From a bacterium (GTDB lineage Bacteria > Bacillota > Clostridia > Lachnospirales > Lachnospiraceae): DNA of 64,000 nt. The notes under the pieces were generated by a model, which saw only the letters and a program-made list of their open reading frames with translations, was not told the DNA's origin and ran no database searches. The first letter of the stretch is position 1. Each line of letters opens with the position of its first letter. This document shows, in pieces, positions 6,810 to 15,191 of this stretch. The translations under genes and the position numbers were made by a program. Where the stretch lies: NCBI GenBank assembly GCA_004562765.1, contig SFRL01000007.1, forward strand, positions 1 to 64,000, given 5' to 3'.

Positions 6810-7907
6810 TTAAAAGGATCTCATAGCAGGCAGTTTATCTGCCATATCTGCCAACAGTGCAAACTGTGTACGGCAACGATCCAGATTGTGGGTCGGGTAG
6901 CTGGTCTTAAAGTAGGTATCTCCCTGCAGATAATCGGTCAGAAAGCGCAGACCACATTCATAGGTCATGACAAGCGCACCCTCAGGCAGCAATTCCCGTT
7001 CCCGTTCTGTCATGACAGATCCGCAGCCTTCCACAAAACCTTTTGCGTATGCCTCATACAATCGCAGATCCAGTGATACGCGGCTGAGATCCGTCTCATC
7101 TTCTGCCGCTGTATTTGCGCCAAAACGTATCGCGTCACCAAAGTCATAGGCGAGAAGCCCCGGCATCACCGTGTCCAGATCCATGATGCAGAGTCCTTTT
7201 CCGGATTGATTGTCAAACATCAGGTTGTTGAGCTTGGTGTCATTGTGTGTCACCCGAAGAGGCAGTTCCCCTGATGCGATCAACGGCGGGAAAATCTCAC
7301 ATAAATTGGCATATGCGATGGCATCCCGGATCTCACTGCTGACTGTCTGAGCGCGTCCGCACACATCTTCTTTCAGCGCTTTTTGAAACTGCTCATATCG
7401 CACCTGTGTATTATGAAAATCCGGGATGATCTCATGCAGAGAAGCGATCGGATAATCAGAGAGCTGTCTCTGAAATATACCGAACAGCCTGGCACTTTCA
7501 AAGAAATATCCCGTTTTTTCAACCCGCTCATAGCACACGGAATCTGTAATAAACTGATAGGCACGCCAGTATCCGCCCTGTGTATCCACATAAAAGAGTT
7601 CTCCGCCAGCGGTTGGGATCAATGTTAACGTTTCGCGGGAACTGTCTCCCCCCGCTTCCTGGATCTTTTTTTGTAAAAACGTTGTCACACCGATGATGTT
7701 TTCCATCAGTTCCTGCGGCTTTTGAAATACATCTGTATTGATACGCTGCAAAATAACCTTCAGCCTGCCCATGCGGTACATATCAAAGACAAGCAGGAAT
7801 GTATCGTTGATATGTCCGTTTCCATACGGATTCATAGAAAGCAGCGTGCCGTGAAAACGGTATGCGTCCAACACTTCTCTTTTTGACTGATCGCTAACAG
7901 GTATCAT
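6810..7907 (-). CDS. NahK-like N-acetylhexosamine 1-kinase (APH fold)
   Basis: A 365-residue kinase of the phosphotransferase/APH fold. It resembles N-acetylhexosamine 1-kinase (NahK) of the bifidobacterial lacto-N-biose pathway along its length: GNGHINDTFL near the N-terminus, ILQRINTDVF, the catalytic loop RVTHNDTKLNNLMF, the metal-binding segment IMDLDTVMPG, and DFGDAIRFGANTAAEDE. It would phosphorylate GlcNAc or GalNAc at C1. The ATG at 7907 overlaps the stop of the upstream nucleotidyltransferase (ATGA) and has GGGAGG before it, so the two are translationally coupled. A longer upstream extension in this frame lies inside the neighbouring gene and was rejected. Exact sugar preference is not known. 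Confidence 0.8.
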   Translation of the reverse strand: MIPVSDQSKREVLDAYRFHGTLLSMNPYGNGHINDTFLLVFDMYRMGRLKVILQRINTDVFQKPQELMENIIGVTTFLQKKIQEAGGDSSRETLTLIPTAGGELFYVDTQGGYWRAYQFITDSVCYERVEKTGYFFESARLFGIFQRQLSDYPIASLHEIIPDFHNTQVRYEQFQKALKEDVCGRAQTVSSEIRDAIAYANLCEIFPPLIASGELPLRVTHNDTKLNNLMFDNQSGKGLCIMDLDTVMPGLLAYDFGDAIRFGANTAAEDETDLSRVSLDLRLYEAYAKGFVEGCGSVMTERERELLPEGALVMTYECGLRFLTDYLQGDTYFKTSYPTHNLDRCRTQFALLADMADKLPAMRSF

Positions 7908-8836
7908 TGCATGACCTCCCATAAATATTTCGGGTAGATGCCTTCCTTCTGCATCCGTGCAAGCGCCGCTGTGACAAGCGGCTTGTCCTCTTTGTATGTA
8001 ACGCCGTACCACTGTTCTGTGACCGGAAGCACACGAACATGGACCGATCCGTCTTCTACAAGACGATCGAGTTCTTTCGGAAGGTAATATTCGGCTTTCA
8101 GTGGATCTTCCGGAAGTGTCATGTTCAGGAAGTGACAGAGACCTTCTTCCAGAAAAGGAAATACGTCCGGTGTAAAACCCCACATATTCATGGATACCGT
8201 CGTATCCGGTGCCAGAACGCGCGGTGCTTCATCCGATCGTGCCTGCGCGAAGATCTTACCGTCCTTTTTCGCAATTGAAGTCTGTTCATCGATGGAGCGC
8301 AGATAGCCGGACCCGTCAGTCTGGCAGATGCCTCTGGCTACGGTTCCGTGTTCACTGAGCGTGCGATCCAGTTGAAAACCTGCCATCCCATAAGCCGCTG
8401 TCGAATCGGAAGGCAATCCGGTCAGATAGTCATACATCTGCTGATAGGCACTCACTCCATAATAGTCGTCTGCGTTGATCACCACAAAAGGGCATTTGAC
8501 CACATCTTTACAGCACCAGATCGCATGCCCGGTTCCAAGTGGTTTGGTCCGCTCTGCCGGTACGAAACATTCTTCAGGCACATGCGTAAGCTCCTGATAG
8601 ATGTAATGAACATCCAAGCAGGCTTCCATACGGCTCCCGATCAGATTGTGAAAATCCTCCTGATTCTCTTTTCGAATAATAAAATAAACGGTCTCAAAAC
8701 CTGCTCTTTTTGCATCGAAAACAGCGTAGTCGATCAAACGATGACCACCCTCATCCATTGCATCAAGCTGCTTGAGACCGCCATAACGGCTGCCAAGTCC
8801 GGCAGCCATGATTACCAAAACCGGTGTTTTCCCCAT
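7904..8836 (-). CDS. NDP-sugar pyrophosphorylase family nucleotidyltransferase
   Basis: A 310-residue protein with a Rossmann-like NTP-transferase domain: the nucleotide loop MAAGLGSRYGGLKQLD near residue 10, GTGHAIWCC near 100 and the metal/sugar motif VINADDYYG near 117. It likely joins a nucleotide to a sugar 1-phosphate. Overlap of its stop with the start of the NahK-like kinase suggests the pair turns an N-acetylhexosamine into an activated UDP-sugar in two steps. It starts 33 bases after rsfS with a strong GGGGGGAG site and probably continues that operon. Nucleotide and sugar specificity are inferred only. Confidence 0.75.
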   Translation of the reverse strand: MGKTPVLVIMAAGLGSRYGGLKQLDAMDEGGHRLIDYAVFDAKRAGFETVYFIIRKENQEDFHNLIGSRMEACLDVHYIYQELTHVPEECFVPAERTKPLGTGHAIWCCKDVVKCPFVVINADDYYGVSAYQQMYDYLTGLPSDSTAAYGMAGFQLDRTLSEHGTVARGICQTDGSGYLRSIDEQTSIAKKDGKIFAQARSDEAPRVLAPDTTVSMNMWGFTPDVFPFLEEGLCHFLNMTLPEDPLKAEYYLPKELDRLVEDGSVHVRVLPVTEQWYGVTYKEDKPLVTAALARMQKEGIYPKYLWEVMQ

Positions 8837-8869
8837 AAATACACTCCCCCCTGCTTTCGGTTACTTCTC

Positions 8870-9220
8870 CTACAGTTCGTCCACAGATACTTCTTTTCCG
8901 TCCGTCCAGATCCGTTCCAGATCATAGAACAGGCGGTCTTCCTTTGAGAACACATGAACGATCACATCGCCGTAATCCATGAGGATCCAGGTGGAATTGC
9001 GGTTGCCTTCCGTCTGCTTCAGCTTGCAGCCCGCCTTGTACAGTTCTTCTTCTACAGCATCGCACATTGCCTGCAGCTGATTCTGATTTGCACCGTCTGC
9101 AATGATAAAATAATCTGCGATCGGTGAGATCTCACTGATGTCAATGATCTTGATATTGTCTCCTTTTTTGTCCGCTAACGCATCATATGCTATCTTAGCA
9201 AACTTTGCACTCTCTGCCAT
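8870..9220 (-). CDS. rsfS: Ribosomal silencing factor RsfS
   Basis: A 116-residue protein of the RsfS/Iojap family, which binds ribosomal protein L14 and blocks subunit joining when nutrients are scarce. Characteristic segments are DISEISPIADYFIIADG in the first half and WILMDYGDVIVHVFSKEDR in the second. It lies 12 bases after yqeK in the conserved order nadD-yqeK-rsfS, and GGAGG precedes its ATG. Confidence 0.95.
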   Translation of the reverse strand: MAESAKFAKIAYDALADKKGDNIKIIDISEISPIADYFIIADGANQNQLQAMCDAVEEELYKAGCKLKQTEGNRNSTWILMDYGDVIVHVFSKEDRLFYDLERIWTDGKEVSVDEL

Positions 9221-9232
9221 TCGTTTTCCTCC

Positions 9233-9802
9233 TTAATCAGATATATAATAATCATACGTTTTTTTTGTCATCGGGTCAATCGTCTTTGGAGAATCCGAAA
9301 GATAAGTCAAAGTGTCCGTCAGTATCATACGACATGCCTCATCCAGATCCTCAAATGCGGCGTGGCGGATCTCATCGAGACGTCCGGCGCGATCTCTGTG
9401 GGGTTCAATATAATCGGCAATAAAAACGATCTGCTGCAGTTTGTCCATCGCAGGTGCTCCGGTCGTGTGCGTCGCGATTGCCTGACAGACATTTTCGCTT
9501 TCCACACCATATTTTTCCCTTGCAAGCACTGCGCCAAGCTTTGCATGGATCAGCGCGGTATTCTGACGCTCCACATCGGAGAGTTCCACATTGTATTTTT
9601 CACACAACTCAAACTTTTTATCATCCGGATAACATTTCGCACAGTCATGGAGCAATCCGGCGAGCAACGCTTCATTCATGTCAACTTCATGGCACATGGC
9701 AAGTGCTCCTGCCGTATACATAACACCTAATGTATGTTCATAGCGGTATTCATCCAGTTTCTTCTCAATTCTATGCTGTAATTTTACAATTTTTTCATTC
9801 AT
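9233..9802 (-). CDS. yqeK: HD-domain bis(5'-nucleosyl)-tetraphosphatase YqeK
   Basis: A 189-residue HD-superfamily hydrolase expected to cleave Ap4A symmetrically to two ADP. Metal-binding residues are visible: His in RYEHTLGV near residue 22, the HD pair in LLHDCAKCYP near 52, and His residues in ALIHAKLGA and AIATHTTGA. Its ATG overlaps the nadD stop in an ATGA arrangement, fitting the usual nadD-yqeK-rsfS block. Confidence 0.93.
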   Translation of the reverse strand: MNEKIVKLQHRIEKKLDEYRYEHTLGVMYTAGALAMCHEVDMNEALLAGLLHDCAKCYPDDKKFELCEKYNVELSDVERQNTALIHAKLGAVLAREKYGVESENVCQAIATHTTGAPAMDKLQQIVFIADYIEPHRDRAGRLDEIRHAAFEDLDEACRMILTDTLTYLSDSPKTIDPMTKKTYDYYISD

Positions 9803-10449
9803 AGTACGTTTTCCCTCCGGCGAAGCATTTCTTCCTGCGGATCCGATTGCCGATACAGATGATGCTGTTCAATATAAACACGCACTGCTTCCGGTACCTG
9901 ATAGCGAATGGTTTCACCGGCAGCCACACGGCTGCGCAGCTCGCTGGAGGCAACTGACAGATTTGGGGTCCGGATCAGGCGTACATCGGCAGAAAAAAGC
10001 TGCTTTAGCTCATCTGCATAAGCCGTCAGATGTCTGCGGTCACAGTCATCCCGGATCGCTGCCACGAGCGTTGCACAGGAACAGATCAGCTCCGGGTGAT
10101 ACCAGGTCTTGAAATCACGCAGCGAATCACCGCCCATAATAAAATACAGTTCATCCTCAGGCAGATCTTTGTGCATCTCCTGCAGCGTCAGGTACGAATA
10201 GCTGAGCCCGTCGGAGCGCAGTTCTCTGTCATCCGCCACAAAGGCAGGATTGTCTGCGATCGCCAGCTCTACCATGCGCAGGCGCTGCGCACCGTCTGTA
10301 ATCTGTTTCCCCTGCTTATGGGGAGATCTTCCTGTTGGTATAAAACGAACCTCATCCAATGCAAGCTGTTCACAGGCATTTTCCGCGATCAGAAGATGTC
10401 CGTTGTGGATCGGATCAAAGGTTCCGCCCATAATACCAATTTTTTTCAT
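9799..10449 (-). CDS. nadD: Nicotinate-nucleotide adenylyltransferase
   Basis: A 216-residue nucleotidyl transferase that adenylates nicotinate mononucleotide in NAD synthesis. The N-terminal signature GGTFDPIHNGHLLIAE carries the HxGH motif, and GRSPHKQGK and MGGDSLRDFKTWYHPE are further family segments. A Ser-rich motif near the C-terminus (SVASSELRSRV) corresponds to the second ATP-binding element. GGAGG precedes the ATG at 10449. Confidence 0.96.
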   Translation of the reverse strand: MKKIGIMGGTFDPIHNGHLLIAENACEQLALDEVRFIPTGRSPHKQGKQITDGAQRLRMVELAIADNPAFVADDRELRSDGLSYSYLTLQEMHKDLPEDELYFIMGGDSLRDFKTWYHPELICSCATLVAAIRDDCDRRHLTAYADELKQLFSADVRLIRTPNLSVASSELRSRVAAGETIRYQVPEAVRVYIEQHHLYRQSDPQEEMLRRRENVL

Positions 10450-10461
10450 GAAAATAGCCTC

Positions 10462-10758
10462 CTATTTCGGAAGTACGATTTTCGGATTTTTCCGGTTGGG
10501 GCGATAAAGAACGATCTTTTTGCCGATCACGATAACGACATTGGAATGTGTTCGTTCCGCAACAATGTCTGCCAGTTCGCGCGGATCGTCCATGCAGTTT
10601 TTCAGAACCGATATTTTGATCAGTTCACGCTTTTCGATGGCATCATCGATGGCCTGTATCATGCTCGGTGTGATCGATGACTTTCCGATCTGAAAGATCG
10701 CATCCTCCGTACTGGCAAGCCCCTTTAAATAAGAGCGCTGTTTACTTGTGAATTCCAT
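10462..10758 (-). CDS. yhbY: YhbY-family RNA-binding ribosome assembly protein
   Basis: A 98-residue protein made up of a single CRS1-YhbY domain, known to associate with pre-50S ribosomal particles. Family signatures are FTSKQRSYLKGLA at the start, FQIGKSSIT, LKNCMDDPRELAD and VVIVIGKKIVLYR. It sits between obgE and nadD, the normal Firmicute position (YqeI in Bacillus). Confidence 0.92.
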   Translation of the reverse strand: MEFTSKQRSYLKGLASTEDAIFQIGKSSITPSMIQAIDDAIEKRELIKISVLKNCMDDPRELADIVAERTHSNVVIVIGKKIVLYRPNRKNPKIVLPK

Positions 10759-10772
10759 GGTTGTCCTCCAAT

Positions 10773-12068
<1,296 letters not shown>

Positions 12069-12082
12069 CTAAATCGATCATG

Positions 12083-12118
12083 ATAAAAATGAGCTGTTAC
12101 AAAACTGCAACAGCCCAC
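12083..12118 (-). terminator. Attenuator-like hairpin between rpmA and obgE
   Basis: On the minus strand GGGCTGTTGC pairs with GTAACAGCTC (one or two G-U pairs) and is followed by ATTTTTATC. Its place inside the operon suggests partial termination after the ribosomal protein genes. Confidence 0.6.
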
Positions 12119-12125
12119 TTCGTTC

Positions 12126-12416
12126 TTATTCGTTTTCAGCTACGGGGTAAACAGAAGCCTGCTTCTTGTCTCTACCCTTTCTCTCAAATCTTAAAATACC
12201 ACTTGTCAGAGCGAATAAGGTATCATCTCCGCCGATTCCAACGTTTACACCGGGATGAATCTTAGTTCCACGCTGTCTGTAAATGATATTACCAGCCTTT
12301 ACGAACTGTCCGTCTGCTCTCTTTGCACCTAATCTCTTTGCCTCTGAATCACGACCGTTCTTGGTTGATCCAACTCCCTTTTTATGTGCAAAAAACTGAA
12401 GGTTCAATTCAAACAT
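12126..12416 (-). CDS. rpmA: 50S ribosomal protein L27
   Basis: A 96-residue L27. It begins with the Firmicute extension [14 protein letters not shown], which is cleaved after the FF pair by the Prp protease so that the mature N-terminus can reach the peptidyl-transferase centre. [29 protein letters not shown] and GGDDTLFA are core family segments. The prp gene for its processing enzyme lies four bases upstream. Confidence 0.98.
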   Translation of the reverse strand: MFELNLQFFAHKKGVGSTKNGRDSEAKRLGAKRADGQFVKAGNIIYRQRGTKIHPGVNVGIGGDDTLFALTSGILRFERKGRDKKQASVYPVAENE

Positions 12417-12419
12417 TGG

Positions 12420-12749
12420 TTACACCTCCTTAAAATCTAGTGTCAGGAATTTCTTCCCGTAATTTGTTTGTATTCCTTGTAAGCCTAAAATCATTGCATC
12501 TACCAGAAGCTTTGCCTGTTCGTCGCAGCCTGAAGGAAGGTTCACGTGAATCGTTCCGCTCTCATCATCCGCATCGGCAAGGATCTGTGTCGTCGTCAGT
12601 GCCTCAATGGAGTTGATCGTGTTGATCACCAGCGTCGAGATACCTGCACAGACAATGTCCTCTCCTGCATCGGCGTATCCGGCATGTCCCTCACAGAGAA
12701 AGCCTGTAAATGCGTTTTTTTGATTTCTGTAAATCGTTATATGTGTCAT
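12420..12749 (-). CDS. prp: Ribosomal-processing cysteine protease Prp
   Basis: A 109-residue cysteine protease (YsxB/Prp) that removes the N-terminal extension of L27. The catalytic His in GHAGYADAG (near residue 22) and Cys in DIVCAGIS (near 34) are both present. It is encoded between rplU and rpmA as is usual in Firmicutes. Confidence 0.95.
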   Translation of the reverse strand: MTHITIYRNQKNAFTGFLCEGHAGYADAGEDIVCAGISTLVINTINSIEALTTTQILADADDESGTIHVNLPSGCDEQAKLLVDAMILGLQGIQTNYGKKFLTLDFKEV

Positions 12750-12768
12750 AACAATTCACCAGTATCAA

Positions 12769-13074
12769 TTAGCCATTAATTTTTTCGATCTTCACTTGAG
12801 TGAAAGCCTGTCTGTGACCGTTTTTCTTATGATAACCGGTTTTTCTCTTATACTTGTAAACGATAACCTTCTTGCCGCGTCCTTCTTTTACAACGCTTGC
12901 AGTTACAGTAGCGTTCTTCACGTCATCTGCAACCTTCATGGTTCCGTCGTTTACAGCAATCACCTGATCAAAAGTAACTGTCTCGCCAGCCTCTACACCA
13001 AGCTTCTCAATGGTAATGATATCGCCCTCGGATACTTTGTACTGCTTACCACCTGTTGCTATAATTGCGTACAT
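12769..13074 (-). CDS. rplU: 50S ribosomal protein L21
   Basis: A 101-residue L21 starting [18 protein letters not shown], with family segments [32 protein letters not shown] and FTQVKIEKI. The ATG at 13074 has AGGAGGT in front; codons further upstream in frame belong to the leader. It is the first gene of the rplU-prp-rpmA-obgE operon and has its own promoter about 110 bases upstream. Confidence 0.97.
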   Translation of the reverse strand: MYAIIATGGKQYKVSEGDIITIEKLGVEAGETVTFDQVIAVNDGTMKVADDVKNATVTASVVKEGRGKKVIVYKYKRKTGYHKKNGHRQAFTQVKIEKING

Positions 13075-13176
13075 ATGGCACCTCCTATTATCATTACTCG
13101 CCAGTTGTGGTGGTGTTCGATCAGACCGGAATCCGGTAAAAAAGAACACACTTTTAGACCTCACTGTGCGGCATAC
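13075..13176 (-). promoter_or_regulatory. 5' leader of rplU, possible L21 autoregulatory leader
   Basis: The roughly 100-base leader can fold with GTGTTC (13144-13149 on minus) pairing to GAACAC (13113-13118), enclosing a smaller hairpin of ACCGGA with TCCGGT. L21 leaders that regulate this operon are known in Firmicutes. That this is one is inferred from position and pairing, not from a profile match. Confidence 0.45.
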
Positions 13177-13182
13177 TCATGT

Positions 13183-13211
13183 ATCATAGCATTTCTTTGG
13201 TTGCCCGTCAA
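13183..13211 (-). promoter_or_regulatory. Promoter of the rplU operon
   Basis: On the minus strand TTGACG (13206-13211) and TATGAT (13183-13188) are spaced by 17 bases, immediately after the RNase G gene. Confidence 0.75.
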
Positions 13212-13245
13212 CTGTTTTTTAAGGATTTTTTTGGCATTTCATCAA

Positions 13246-14475
13246 TTATTTTCCGGACGTATCCGGCATGCCAAGCTGTTCCAGCAGCGGACGGCGTGTC
13301 TTTTTTCGCGTCAGCTCCATCAGACCCAGTCTGGTCAGATCAATGACCTCCGTTTTTACCGGATCTGTCTTTACAAACGAACGCATAGCCGCAAGCAACA
13401 GCTCCTTGTCCTCAGCAGATGACATGTCGATAAAATCAATGATGATGATACCGGAAATATTGCGCAGACGAAGCTGGGAGGCAATTTCTTCGGCAGCTTC
13501 AAGATTTACCTGAAGATGCTGTTCCTGCGGATGCTTCTTTTTGATGTTCTTACTGCTGTTCACATCGATCACAGTCATTGCTTCCGTCGGCTGGATCAAA
13601 AGATTGGCACCTGACTTTAACCAGATCTTTTCCTGAAGCGCACGTTCCAGCTGAACCTGAAGCGAATATAATTTATGCAGATCAAGCTGCGGATCATCAT
13701 AAAGCTGAAGTTTTTCAGACAGCTTCATAGACGGGTGCGCGTCAGCAAAGGCTGTCAGTTCCTCGTAGATGGCCGCGTCATCCGTCACAACTTTAGAAAG
13801 CTGCTCCAGGGGTTGATTTTGAAGGATCCGAATGTATTCAGGCGGCGCTTTATGGAGCACGGAGTAGATCGTGCGATACGGTGCCCGGGAAAGGATCTCC
13901 TGCATCTGTTCCTGAAGCGAACGGATCTCCGATGTCAGTACCTGTTCTCTGCCTTCCGGAATATCCGCAGCGTTTGTCCGCACGATCACGCCAAACTGTT
14001 CATCGTGAACGGTTTCAGCAAGCTCCCGCAGCCGCTGCCGTTTCTCGGAATCAATCTTTCCGGAAACGCCCAACTGCTTCTCGCCGCTGGTCACAACACT
14101 GTAGATGCCTGCCAGTGACAGGTTCGTCGACACCTGCGGATCTTTTGTTTTAACCGCTTCACGCACGATCTGAACGAGCAGTTCATCCCCCTGTGAGAGT
14201 AACTGCTTATCCGTGATCCTTTTCACGTAAACCGGATGCTTTAGATCCGAAAGCGGAAGGAAGCATTTTCTGCCTTTCTCAATCTCTACAAATGCGGCAC
14301 CGATATTCTTTACGACCTGCGAAACACGTCCTACATAGATATTATTCAGTATCTGAGATGGTGCATCTTCCGGGATGCATTGCACCTCTAACATCCGGTG
14401 ATCCTCAAACACTGCACAGACCAGTGGCACTTTTCCGCCGATCTCTATCCGCGTGATCACAAAGCGGCGGCTCAT
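13246..14475 (-). CDS. rng: Ribonuclease G family endoribonuclease
   Basis: A 409-residue member of the RNase E/G family. An S1-type RNA-binding domain lies at about residues 35-115 (IYVGRVSQVVKNIGAAFVEI) and the catalytic domain follows, with the metal-binding Asp residues in TVIDVNSSK and IIIDFIDM. It lacks the Cys-pair zinc-link of the E. coli enzymes and ends soon after TRKKTRRPLLEQLG, so it is a short form. It probably processes rRNA or turns over mRNA. Its ATG overlaps the stop of the DUF2344-type gene (ATGA), so it is coupled to the radical-SAM pair upstream. Confidence 0.88.
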   Translation of the reverse strand: MSRRFVITRIEIGGKVPLVCAVFEDHRMLEVQCIPEDAPSQILNNIYVGRVSQVVKNIGAAFVEIEKGRKCFLPLSDLKHPVYVKRITDKQLLSQGDELLVQIVREAVKTKDPQVSTNLSLAGIYSVVTSGEKQLGVSGKIDSEKRQRLRELAETVHDEQFGVIVRTNAADIPEGREQVLTSEIRSLQEQMQEILSRAPYRTIYSVLHKAPPEYIRILQNQPLEQLSKVVTDDAAIYEELTAFADAHPSMKLSEKLQLYDDPQLDLHKLYSLQVQLERALQEKIWLKSGANLLIQPTEAMTVIDVNSSKNIKKKHPQEQHLQVNLEAAEEIASQLRLRNISGIIIIDFIDMSSAEDKELLLAAMRSFVKTDPVKTEVIDLTRLGLMELTRKKTRRPLLEQLGMPDTSGK

Positions 14476-15191
14476 GAAATGACCTCGCCCATATCATTTA
14501 AGGAGCAGAAACCTTCTGAAACACTTCCGGTATATACATCATGACGATGAGTCCGGAACGTGAAATCATTAAGTTCAAGTCCCAGATATTTGTAAAACTG
14601 TTCCAGTACAAGCTCCGGCTTGATATTATCTGAACTTCCGGTAGATAACTTCAGGTAAAATGCCGGCTGTCCTTCAACCTCAACGACCTTGAAGTCATAC
14701 ACTAACTGCTTTAAGTCGATGATCTTTTCTGATTTTTTTGTCTGTTTGACGATCTCGATCTTCTCAGGTACTTCATAAAATGCATGAACTGCTTCACAAA
14801 GTTCTTCCGGAGAACGATCGATCTCATAACCTTCACGATAAGTCAGCGTATAGTCCGCACAGGTGACGATCGACATGGCAGTCTTGGCATTATCGGGAAG
14901 TCTGCGGTAATCCAGTACCGAAAAGCCGTTCACCATTGCCGCATTCAGCGCTGCCACCGATTTTTCTGTAGATTCGGTGCTGTTTACTTCAATATCCAGA
15001 TATTCTCCCTCGCTGGTGATGCCAACGCCCAGCGGCGCCGCAAAGGACATGATCTGGTGCGGAGAAAACCCGGTGGAATAAGCGATGTCAATATCTGCCC
15101 GGCGCATAGCCTTCTGAAAGTAACGCATCGTATCCAGATGTCCGATGAACTTCATGTTGCCGGATTTGGAAAATTTAATTCTGACCTTCAA
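14472..15191 (-). CDS. TIGR03936-type (DUF2344) radical-SAM-associated protein
   Basis: A 239-residue protein of the DUF2344 family that almost always accompanies, or is fused to, the TIGR03960 radical-SAM protein encoded just upstream. Family segments are RIKFSKSGNMKFIGHLD, FSPHQIMSFAAPL and GEYLDIEV. The biochemical role is unknown. I place the start at a TTG (15191) because GGAGG lies seven bases upstream and residues then begin MKVRIKFSK as in the family; this start lies 17 bases inside the end of the preceding gene. It is coupled to RNase G downstream. Confidence 0.82.
   Translation of the reverse strand: MKVRIKFSKSGNMKFIGHLDTMRYFQKAMRRADIDIAYSTGFSPHQIMSFAAPLGVGITSEGEYLDIEVNSTESTEKSVAALNAAMVNGFSVLDYRRLPDNAKTAMSIVTCADYTLTYREGYEIDRSPEELCEAVHAFYEVPEKIEIVKQTKKSEKIIDLKQLVYDFKVVEVEGQPAFYLKLSTGSSDNIKPELVLEQFYKYLGLELNDFTFRTHRHDVYTGSVSEGFCSLNDMGEVIS

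Noticed and set aside
6810..7907. Aminoglycoside resistance phosphotransferase
   Set aside because: The fold is shared, but motifs along the whole length match NahK-type sugar kinases, and the partner is a sugar nucleotidyltransferase.
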